From Spirochaeta sp. UBA5339 (GTDB lineage: Bacteria; Spirochaetota; Spirochaetia; DSM-2461), in contig DHQL01000016.1 of the NCBI GenBank assembly GCA_002408085.1, positions 48,740-112,739 of the forward strand: a stretch of 64,000 nucleotides of DNA, given 5' to 3'. The translations under genes and the position numbers were made by a program. This document shows positions 57,632 to 64,000 of this stretch, piece by piece. How positions within the stretch are numbered: position 1 is the first letter of the stretch; every line of letters begins with the position of its first letter. Below the pieces are notes generated by a model. The model was not told the origin of the DNA. It saw only the letters and a program-made list of their open reading frames with translations, and did not search any database.

Positions 57632-59746
57632 TTATCTGCGTCCGCCGCCGGCGCCGCCTCTGGGCTTCCAGTCGGGATTCTGTGCATCTACGATACTCAG
57701 GTTGATGCGGCCCATTCTGTCCACCTCGATCAGGCGTACATCAACCTCGTCACCCTCTTTGAGAACGTCGGAAACATTGTTAACACGCTCCTTGGAGAGT
57801 TTGGAGATATGACAGAGACCTTCTTTTCCGGGAAGGAATTCCATAAAGGCACCGAAGTCCATGATCCGTTTTACAGTTGCCTTGTAAACATGTCCCACTT
57901 CGGGTTCTTCGATCATTCCCTTGATCATGGCCTCGGCCAGATCGGTTCCCTTCTTCTCGCGGCAGAAGATGCTTACGGTACCGTCTTCATCGATGTTGAT
58001 CTTGGCACCGGACTTCTCACTCATTCCCTTGATGTTCTTTCCTCCGGGACCGATCAGAAGACCGATCTTGTCAACGTCAACCTTGAAGGATGTAACGCTG
58101 GGAGCGAACTCGCTTACATTGGGATTGGGCTCTTTAATGGTCTCATTCATGATACCCAGGATGTGGAGACGTCCCTCCAGAGCCTGTGCCAGAGCCTTTT
58201 TCATAATGTCGATGCTGATACCGGGGATCTTGATGTCCATCTGGAAGGCTGTGATTCCCTCTTCGGAACCGGCAACCTTGAAGTCCATGTCTCCCATGTG
58301 GTCCTCTTCACCAAGGATGTCAGAGAGAACTACGAAGTCATCTCCTTCCTTGATCAGACCCATGGCAATACCCGCAACGGGCTTCTTCAGGGGAACACCG
58401 GCATCCAGCAGACTGAGTGAACCGGAACAGATTGTCGCCTGAGAGGAGGAACCGTTGGATTCCAGGATCTCGGAAACAACACGGATTGTATAGGGGAAGT
58501 CCTCTTTTGAGGGCAGAACACCTTCGATGGCTCTCTGGGCAAGGTGTCCGTGACCGATTTCACGGCGTCCTGTTCCCAGTCTTCCTGTTTCACCTACTGA
58601 GTAGGGAGGGAAGTTGTAGTGGAGCATGAAGTTGACTCTTCTGTCTCCGTCGATGTCGTCCATGATCTGCTCGTCCTGAACGGAACCCAGTGTGGTTACA
58701 CCGAGAGACTGTGTCTCACCTCTTGTAAAGAGAGCGGAACCGTGGGCCCTGTCGAGGATATCGATCTCGCAGCTGATGTCACGGATCTTGTCGCTGCTTC
58801 TCTTGTCACAGCGGACGTTCTTCTCAATGATGGACTTTCTGATGATGACTCTTTCAAGCTCTTCGAAAAGGTCGCCTACAAGCTTAACCTGCTCTTCGGG
58901 AATCTCTTCGGCGTACTTTTCGAGCATCTCTTTTTTGATGGCCTTGATGGCGTCGCGTCTTTCGAACTTACCGTCCATGAAGACAGCCTCTTCCATTCTG
59001 GGGTAGGCTTCGGCGTACATGTCGTCCCACTTGTCCAGCTTGAGAGTCTTCTCAACCAGGGGAAGTTTCTCTTTTCCGCACTTGGCAGCCATATCAGCCA
59101 GGAAGTCACAGAGGTCGGCCAGAGTCTTTTCTGCAGCCTGGATGGCACCGAGCATCATGTCCTCGGATACCTCTTTGGCTCCACCCTCTACCATGCAGAT
59201 ACCGTCGTTGGAAGCGGCTACAATAATGTCGAGCTCGCTCTCTTCGATCTGTGCAAAGGTGGGGTTGATAACATATTCGCCCTTGATGGACGCAACTCTA
59301 ACCGCCGCTACGGGGCCGTTAAAGGGAATGTCGGAGATCATAACCGCAGCGAAGGCCGCAATCATACCCAGTACGTCGGGTGTGTGAACCTGGTCGGTTG
59401 AAACGGTCATGGGAACGACCTGAATCTCACGTCCGAAATCCTTGTAGAACAGGGGTCTCATGGGACGGTCGATAAGACGGGAAACCAGGATTTCCTTGTC
59501 TTTGGGACGGGCTTCTCTTTTCAGGAAGCCGCCGGGGATTTTACCCGCGGCATAGTAACGTTCGTTGTAGTCAACTGAGAGGGGAACGTAATCAAGACCC
59601 TCTACAGATTCGGAACCGCAGCAGACTGTTGCCATTACAGCAGAGCCGCCGCAGCGGGCGAGAACGGAACCGTTGGCCTGTTTGGCCATCTTACCGGTTT
59701 CCAGAATGATTTCATCCTCACCAATTTTAAATTTAAAAGTTTCCAT
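57632..59746 (-). CDS. pnp: Polynucleotide phosphorylase
   Basis: A 704-residue PNPase, a 3'-5' phosphorolytic exoribonuclease of mRNA decay. Two RNase PH domains (LARCGGSAVMATVC near the start; FTRGETQSLGVTTLGS in the second), the GRREIGHGHLAQRA signature, the KH domain (IGLLIGPGGKNIKGM) and the C-terminal S1 domain (IMDFGAFMEFLPGKEGLCHI) are present in order. It ends in a short Gly/Arg-rich tip (KPRGGAGGGRR). An 11-bp hairpin lies between rpsO and pnp. Confidence 0.98.
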   Translation of the reverse strand: METFKFKIGEDEIILETGKMAKQANGSVLARCGGSAVMATVCCGSESVEGLDYVPLSVDYNERYYAAGKIPGGFLKREARPKDKEILVSRLIDRPMRPLFYKDFGREIQVVPMTVSTDQVHTPDVLGMIAAFAAVMISDIPFNGPVAAVRVASIKGEYVINPTFAQIEESELDIIVAASNDGICMVEGGAKEVSEDMMLGAIQAAEKTLADLCDFLADMAAKCGKEKLPLVEKTLKLDKWDDMYAEAYPRMEEAVFMDGKFERRDAIKAIKKEMLEKYAEEIPEEQVKLVGDLFEELERVIIRKSIIEKNVRCDKRSSDKIRDISCEIDILDRAHGSALFTRGETQSLGVTTLGSVQDEQIMDDIDGDRRVNFMLHYNFPPYSVGETGRLGTGRREIGHGHLAQRAIEGVLPSKEDFPYTIRVVSEILESNGSSSQATICSGSLSLLDAGVPLKKPVAGIAMGLIKEGDDFVVLSDILGEEDHMGDMDFKVAGSEEGITAFQMDIKIPGISIDIMKKALAQALEGRLHILGIMNETIKEPNPNVSEFAPSVTSFKVDVDKIGLLIGPGGKNIKGMSEKSGAKINIDEDGTVSIFCREKKGTDLAEAMIKGMIEEPEVGHVYKATVKRIMDFGAFMEFLPGKEGLCHISKLSKERVNNVSDVLKEGDEVDVRLIEVDRMGRINLSIVDAQNPDWKPRGGAGGGRR

Positions 59747-59860
59747 TTATTATCCTTTGATGCACTTCAGCGCACCTTTTGCGTCTGCGCCAAGCCGGAG
59801 ACTCCCCCCGGTTTCTTTACAGACGTTATTTCTATTTTTGCGGGCTTTACAGTAAAGCAG

Positions 59861-59885
59861 AAAACCCGGCGACACGCCGGGTTTT
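59861..59885 (-). terminator. Strong hairpin after rpsO
   Basis: AAAACCCGGCG-ACA-CGCCGGGTTTT, a perfect 11-bp stem 8 nt after the rpsO stop; on the minus strand it ends GGGTTTTCTGCTTT. A second palindrome, GCTTTAC-A-GTAAAGC (59844-59858), follows. Either a terminator of rpsO or a processing and attenuation structure ahead of pnp. Confidence 0.7.
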
Positions 59886-59892
59886 CCAAAAA

Positions 59893-60159
59893 TTACTTTC
59901 TAAGACCGAGTTTGGCAATAAGAGATCTGTAGGATTCGAGATCCTTTCTCTTCAGGTATCTCAGAAGCTTTCTTCTGGAACCGACCATCTGCAGAAGTCC
60001 ACGTCTAGAAGCATGGTCCTTCTTGTTGTTTTTGAAGTGATCCATCAGGTCTTCAATTCTCTTTGTGAGAAGAGCGATCTGCACTTCTGTAGAACCGGTA
60101 TCCTTTCCGTCTTTACCGAATTCTTCGACAATTTTCAGTTTGTCTTCTTTGGTTAACAT
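59893..60159 (-). CDS. rpsO: 30S ribosomal protein S15
   Basis: An 88-residue S15. The start is ATG 60159 (AGGAG upstream), giving MLTKEDKLKIVEEFG; the in-frame sequence further upstream is a non-conserved extension. Typical motifs: GSTEVQIALLTKRIEDLMDH and DHASRRGLLQMVGSRRKLL. It binds 16S rRNA early in assembly and is usually coupled to pnp, which follows downstream here. Confidence 0.98.
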   Translation of the reverse strand: MLTKEDKLKIVEEFGKDGKDTGSTEVQIALLTKRIEDLMDHFKNNKKDHASRRGLLQMVGSRRKLLRYLKRKDLESYRSLIAKLGLRK

Positions 60160-60331
60160 TAAATTAACACTCCTAAAAAATAATAACAGGCTCAACACCG
60201 ATTGAAAGCGGAGCAACGCCCCGGCAGAAACCAGCACCTGAAGTTCACAATATTACCGATATGGATAGAAAAGTCAATCTTAAATGACCCTCTGCAAAGA
60301 AATAGGATGGGCAAATTATCTTTTATATAAA

Positions 60332-61249
60332 TCAGATCATATTGATCTTATACCCATACTTTCCGTCCCTGTATTCAAGGACAGCTTTAAGCTCTCCTTC
60401 AGAATCTTTGAGCAGCAGTAAGGTCCCCTGTTCAGGGGCTCCCTCAAGGGGCTGAGCCAGGAATTTATCACTGAAGGACACGCCGTTTTTCATCAATCCC
60501 AAACCGTGGTCGTTAAGAACTCCCACAAGAGCACCGCCCAGTTTTCCGAAGAAGCTCTCCCAGGAGTAAAAACTTACCGGGCCCGCAAAATCTTCGACCT
60601 CCACGGCCTCTTTCAGAGAAAAGGGGCCTACAGCGGTCCTGATCAGCTCCTGCACATAGGCGCGGCTGCCGCAGGCCTGACCGATATCCCTGGCCAGGGA
60701 ACGGATATAGGTTCCCTTGGAACAGTGGACCCGGAGCTTCAGATCCGGTGCCTCATATCCGAGGATCTCAAGATCAAAGATCTCAATCTCACGGCTGGGC
60801 ATCTCGACCTCTTTACCGCTGCGTACAAGCTCATGGGCCCGTTTGCCGTCTATATGAATGGCCGAATAGGAGGGCGGTATCTGCTGAATTTTTCCACGGA
60901 AAGAGTCCATAACGGCCTCTATCTGCTCCAGGGACGGTACAGCCGCCTCCGCCACCACCTCCCCTTCGGGATCAAGGGTATCTGTTTCACGTCCGAAACG
61001 GACAAGAGCTTCGTACTCCTTGTCCAGCCCCGTAATCAGGGCGTTCAAACGGGTCAGCTTTCCTGTAAGCAGGATCAGCAGCCCTTCGGCAAACTTATCG
61101 AGGGTACCGGTGTGCCCCACCTTGCGGGTGGCAAGAACCTTCTTGATCCGGCCCAGGGCCTGAAATGAGGTGATTTCCGGTTTTTTATGGAGAAAAATAA
61201 TACCCCCTGCCGCGGCAGCAGCAGGAGGATTGGACTTTGACTTATTCAG
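60332..61249 (-). CDS. truB: tRNA pseudouridine-55 synthase, probable non-ATG start
   Basis: TruB makes pseudouridine 55 in the T-loop of tRNAs. Catalytic motif KVGHTGTLDKFAEGLL with the catalytic Asp, then SYSAIHIDGKRAHELVR, SREIEIFDLEIL and SKGTYIRSLARDIG. The conserved N-terminus (GIIFLHKKPEITSFQALGR) lies upstream of the only ATG/GTG-type start (GTG 61120), which would remove the first domain strands. In this frame there is no ATG, GTG or TTG between the upstream stop (about 61273) and this motif; CTG 61249 (or CTG 61255) is the best candidate, giving about 305 residues and overlapping the rbfA stop. ATT is also possible, or a sequence error. Confidence 0.9.
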   Translation of the reverse strand: MNKSKSNPPAAAAAGGIIFLHKKPEITSFQALGRIKKVLATRKVGHTGTLDKFAEGLLILLTGKLTRLNALITGLDKEYEALVRFGRETDTLDPEGEVVAEAAVPSLEQIEAVMDSFRGKIQQIPPSYSAIHIDGKRAHELVRSGKEVEMPSREIEIFDLEILGYEAPDLKLRVHCSKGTYIRSLARDIGQACGSRAYVQELIRTAVGPFSLKEAVEVEDFAGPVSFYSWESFFGKLGGALVGVLNDHGLGLMKNGVSFSDKFLAQPLEGAPEQGTLLLLKDSEGELKAVLEYRDGKYGYKINMI

Positions 61250-61616
61250 AATCAGACTCTTTCTGATCTTCTTTCATCAGATGATCGATCTTCTGATTCA
61301 TCATATACCCGTCTCTTACAGAGGTATCGGGGGTAAAATAGAGTTTCGGTGTCAGTCTCATGCGGATCTGTTTCCCGATTCTGTTCTGGATAAAGCCGGC
61401 GGCATGATTCAGAGCGGCAACGCTCTTTTTCAGCCTGGCTTCACCTTCCAGTCCCGAGACAAAGACCTTCGCGGAGGAGAGGTCATTGGACACCTTAACC
61501 GATGTAATTGAGAGCAGGGTGTTTATCCGGGGGTCCTTCAGCTCCTGATTCATAATCAGGGTACCGATCTGTTCCCGTATCAGACTCTCCACTCTTTTCA
61601 TTCGTAGTTCATTCAC
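61242..61616 (-). CDS. rbfA: Ribosome-binding factor A
   Basis: A 124-residue RbfA, which helps mature the 16S rRNA 5' end in 30S subunits. The family pattern is present: RMKRVESLIREQIGTLIM, DPRINTLLSITSVKVSNDLS then AKVFVSGLEGE, and the FIQNRIGKQIRMRLTPKLYF segment. It overlaps infB by 4 nt (ATGA) and probably truB by a few nt, in the conserved infB-rbfA-truB order. The last residues are an acidic tail. Confidence 0.97.
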   Translation of the reverse strand: MNELRMKRVESLIREQIGTLIMNQELKDPRINTLLSITSVKVSNDLSSAKVFVSGLEGEARLKKSVAALNHAAGFIQNRIGKQIRMRLTPKLYFTPDTSVRDGYMMNQKIDHLMKEDQKESDSE

Positions 61617-64000
61617 AGTTTTGCAGAATCTCCCAGTTTCTTGGCGATCTCTTTCATTTCAAATACTTCGAGCTCATCACCGACCTGGATATCATTGTAG
61701 TTCTCAATGGAAAGACCACATTCGAATCCTTCACGTACCTCTTTCGCATCATCCTTGAAGCGCTTGAGTGAGGAGATGGCACCGGTATAAACCTGGATAC
61801 CCTCGCGGATAACGTGAACGGAACTCTTTCTTGTAACCATACCTGAGGTAACCATACAACCGGCAATAACTCCGACCTTGGGAACCTTGAAGGTTTCACG
61901 GATCTCAACCTTACCGACGACCTGTTCTTCCAGATCGGGGGTCAGCATTCCTTCCATTGCTGTCTTAATATCTTCAACCGCATCGTAGATGATGTTGTAC
62001 TTTCTGATCTCCACCTTCTCCTGCTCGGCAACCATCTGGGCCTTTGCAGTGGGTCTTACGTGGAAACCGATAATAATCGCGTTGGACGCAGCCGCAAGGT
62101 TAACGTCGTTTTCGATAATCGCACCGGCAGCGGCGTGCTTGCACACCAGTCTGATTTCGGGAGTACTGAGCTTCTCAAGAGCCTGCTGCAGTGCCTCAAC
62201 GGAACCGTGTACGTCACCCTTGATGATAACGTTAAGCTCCTGAACCGTACCGGACTGGATGGAGTCGTAGAGGTTGTCGAGAGTGATCTTCTTGACGTTC
62301 TTCGCATCTTCCAGCTTCCGCAGTTCCTGACGCTTGTCTCCGTACTGACGGGCAATTCTTTCGTTTTCTGTTACCTGGAAGGGGTCGCCGGAGCCGGGAA
62401 TACCGGTAAATCCGAGGATCTCAACAGGCATTGAGGGAGTGGCCTTCTCAACCTTCTCTCCCTTGTAGTTGAACATGGCCCTTACCTTACCGGGGAATAC
62501 ACCGGCAACGAAGGAGTCTCCAACGGAGAGGGTTCCGCGTTCAACCAGAACTGTGGAAACAATACCACGGCCCTGGTCAACCTTGGACTCGATAACCTTA
62601 CCTTCGGCACGGCAGTCCCAGTTGGCCTTGAGCTCAAGCATCTCGGATTCCAGCATCAGGATATCAATAAGATTCTGAATACCTTCACCCTTGAGGGCTG
62701 AAATCTCAACGAACTGTGTAGTACCACCCCAGCTTTCGGGCATCAGGTTGTACTCGGAGAGCTGCTGCTTAACCCTGTCGGGGTTAGCTTCGGGAAGGTC
62801 CATCTTGTTTACCGCAACAACAATGGGAACTTCGGCGGCCTTGGCGTGGTTGATGGCCTCGATTGTCTGGGGCATTACACCGTCATTAGCGGCAACAACC
62901 AGAACTACGATATCCGCAACCTGTGCACCACGGGCTCTCATCAGAGTAAAGGCCGCGTGACCGGGAGTATCAAGGAAGGTCAGGTTCTGATTATCCTTGG
63001 TCTGTACGGTGTAGGCACCGATATGCTGTGTAATTCCTCCATGCTCACCGGCCACAACGTCTGTGTCCCTGAGGGCATCGAGAAGTTTTGTCTTACCGTG
63101 GTCAACGTGACCGACAACCGCGATAACGGGAGGTCTGGTAGAGAGATCACCCTCTTCATCCTTCTCGCTTTCGATAAGTGTCTCATCGTAGAGAGATACA
63201 ATCTTGACCTTACAGTCGTAGTCATCCGCCAGGATGGTTGCTGTTTCGGCGTCGATCTGCTGGTTGATGGTAACCATCATACCCATACCCATAAGTTTGG
63301 AGATCAGGTCCGACGCCTTGAGGTTCATCTTTCTGGCGAGTTCGGAGACGGTAATTACTTCCATCATCTCGATCTCTTTGGGAACGGGGTTGGTCGTATT
63401 TATGGTCTTCTTTTTTACCTGATACAGCTTCTCTGTATTCTCTTCACGCTTCTTCTGGTAGTTCCTGGGACCACCCTTCTTGCTCTTGAAGAATTTCTTT
63501 GAAGAGGACTTCTGAGCATCGGCAATAGACTCCTTGGGAGCTCCTCCGCCGAATCCTCCCCTGTTGGGACCGCCGGGACGGTTAAAACCGCCTCTGTTGG
63601 GTCCTCCGGGACGGTTGTATCCGCCTCTGTTGGGAGCGCCGCCCTGACCCTGAGGTCTGTAACCGCCGCCCTGGCCCTGGGGTCTGTAACCGCCCTGACC
63701 CTGAGGTCTGTAGCCGCCCTGACCCTGAGGTCTGTAGCCGCCGCCCTGGCCCTGGTTTCTATTATATCCACCGCCATCGCGGTTGTAACCGCCCTGGCCC
63801 TGGTTTCTGTTGTATCCGCCGCCGTCGCGGTTATAGCCGCCCTGGCCCTGGTTTCTGTTGTAACCTCCACCCTGGCCGCCGTCACGGTTGTAACCGCCCT
63901 GGCCCTGGCCTCTGTAGCCGCCGCCCTGGCCGCCATCGCGGTTGTAACCGCCCTGGCCTCTATAGCCGCCCTGACCGCTATCGCGGTTGTAGCCGCCCTG
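61613..64000 (-). CDS. infB: Translation initiation factor IF-2, 5' end outside window
   Basis: The visible 795 residues cover the C-terminal IF-2 core and part of a long N-terminal region. Core: VITVSELARKMNLKASDLIS helix, GTPase motifs VGHVDHGKTKLLDAL, FLDTPGHAAFTLMR and NKMD, then domains II-IV ending EVFEMKEIAKKLGDSAKL. It positions initiator tRNA on the 30S subunit. The frame stays open without a stop from 63368 to 64000, upstream of the internal ATG pair at 63367: a basic Lys/Ser linker, then Gly/Pro/Asn/Arg repeats and Gly/Tyr/Asn/Arg/Gln repeats (for example GGYNRDGGQ, GGYRPQGQ, GGYNRNQGQ). This low-complexity region replaces the usual Lys/Glu/Ala-rich N-terminus. Internal starts such as 63367 could give a short isoform. 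Confidence 0.95.
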   Translation of the reverse strand, partial: QGGYNRDSGQGGYRGQGGYNRDGGQGGGYRGQGQGGYNRDGGQGGGYNRNQGQGGYNRDGGGYNRNQGQGGYNRDGGGYNRNQGQGGGYRPQGQGGYRPQGQGGYRPQGQGGGYRPQGQGGAPNRGGYNRPGGPNRGGFNRPGGPNRGGFGGGAPKESIADAQKSSSKKFFKSKKGGPRNYQKKREENTEKLYQVKKKTINTTNPVPKEIEMMEVITVSELARKMNLKASDLISKLMGMGMMVTINQQIDAETATILADDYDCKVKIVSLYDETLIESEKDEEGDLSTRPPVIAVVGHVDHGKTKLLDALRDTDVVAGEHGGITQHIGAYTVQTKDNQNLTFLDTPGHAAFTLMRARGAQVADIVVLVVAANDGVMPQTIEAINHAKAAEVPIVVAVNKMDLPEANPDRVKQQLSEYNLMPESWGGTTQFVEISALKGEGIQNLIDILMLESEMLELKANWDCRAEGKVIESKVDQGRGIVSTVLVERGTLSVGDSFVAGVFPGKVRAMFNYKGEKVEKATPSMPVEILGFTGIPGSGDPFQVTENERIARQYGDKRQELRKLEDAKNVKKITLDNLYDSIQSGTVQELNVIIKGDVHGSVEALQQALEKLSTPEIRLVCKHAAAGAIIENDVNLAAASNAIIIGFHVRPTAKAQMVAEQEKVEIRKYNIIYDAVEDIKTAMEGMLTPDLEEQVVGKVEIRETFKVPKVGVIAGCMVTSGMVTRKSSVHVIREGIQVYTGAISSLKRFKDDAKEVREGFECGLSIENYNDIQVGDELEVFEMKEIAKKLGDSAKL
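63560..64000. repeat. Tandem GC-rich repeats within infB
   Basis: Short imperfect tandem units, each encoding GGYNRDGGQ-, GGYRPQGQ- or PNRGG-type peptides, run from about 63560 to the window edge. The repeats are highly similar at DNA level (recurring GCCGCCCTGGCCCTGG), so slippage between strains is likely. Confidence 0.85.

Noticed and set aside
57494..59401. Long plus-strand frames opposite pnp and across the dut-pnp gap.
   Set aside because: They are antisense to highly conserved PNPase and cross a terminator; no family resemblance.
63415..63936. Ala/Arg/Thr-rich minus-strand frame within the infB repeat region.
   Set aside because: It is the alternate frame of the repetitive infB N-terminal region; the infB frame is continuous with the conserved core.
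1..64000. tRNA, rRNA or insertion-sequence genes.
   Set aside because: No cloverleaf-like sequence, rRNA segment or transposase was noticed in the intergenic regions on either strand by eye; tRNAscan-SE and an Infernal search would be decisive.

Overview
The window looks like a spirochaete chromosome (order Spirochaetales/Spirochaetia). The evidence is gene order: rpsB-tsf-frr-uppS-cdsA-dxr-rseP, dnaB/rplI/DUF2232/rpsR/ssb/rpsF, and infB-rbfA-truB-rpsO-pnp, arrangements I know from Treponema and relatives, together with two-membrane genes (lptF/lptG) and a typical set of exported beta-propeller and HEAT-repeat proteins. Codon use is GC-rich except for a clearly AT-richer stretch at about 18.0-23.2 kb.

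Region 1 (1-14.4 kb, minus strand) is a long, tightly overlapping operon for a contractile injection system (CIS): gp25-like baseplate protein, baseplate J, DUF4255/Pvc16-like cap, sheath, tube, an exported protein, a lipoprotein, DUF1257, gpI-like baseplate protein, a TssK-like/fibre-like protein, FHA, VWA, a second sheath, a second tube and a CIS tube/LysM-type protein cut by the window edge. Tape measure and AAA ATPase are not visible and may lie beyond position 1. Region 2 (14.4-22.7 kb, plus strand), divergent from a ~400 bp AT-rich control region, holds a LuxR-type regulator that seems to start at CTG, a small gpV-like spike, a large VgrG/gp5-PAAR spike with a C-terminal extension, a 1070-residue candidate effector and an overlapping ankyrin lipoprotein that could be its immunity protein. 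The operon mixes extracellular-CIS parts with membrane-directed proteins and T6SS-style delivery features, so an envelope-anchored CIS is the most interesting hypothesis in the window.

Region 3 (22.7-25.4 kb) is a boundary zone: a small membrane protein, a structured GC-rich element, a ParE-toxin remnant and an HD-GYP protein. Region 4 (25.4-39.7 kb) is housekeeping: maf, translation factors, isoprenoid/phospholipid synthesis, rseP, a beta-propeller protein, a ComFB-like protein, dnaB and the S6/SSB/S18/L9 operon.

Region 5 (39.7-49.4 kb) is a sugar-catabolic locus with two regulators: an AraC protein divergent from lyxose-isomerase/PfkB/polyol-phosphate-dehydrogenase/mutarotase-like genes, and a ROK repressor followed by PPi-type phosphofructokinase, PIG-L deacetylase and a SIS isomerase. 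The ROK promoter carries a perfect inverted repeat and the AraC promoter region carries three phased repeats. Region 6 (49.4-64 kb, minus strand) is envelope biogenesis (HEAT protein, murJ, lptG, lptF, beta-propeller protein), tgt, dut and the infB-rbfA-truB-rpsO-pnp translation/RNA cluster. infB runs off the right edge and has a strikingly repetitive Gly/Tyr/Asn/Arg/Gln-rich N-terminal region.
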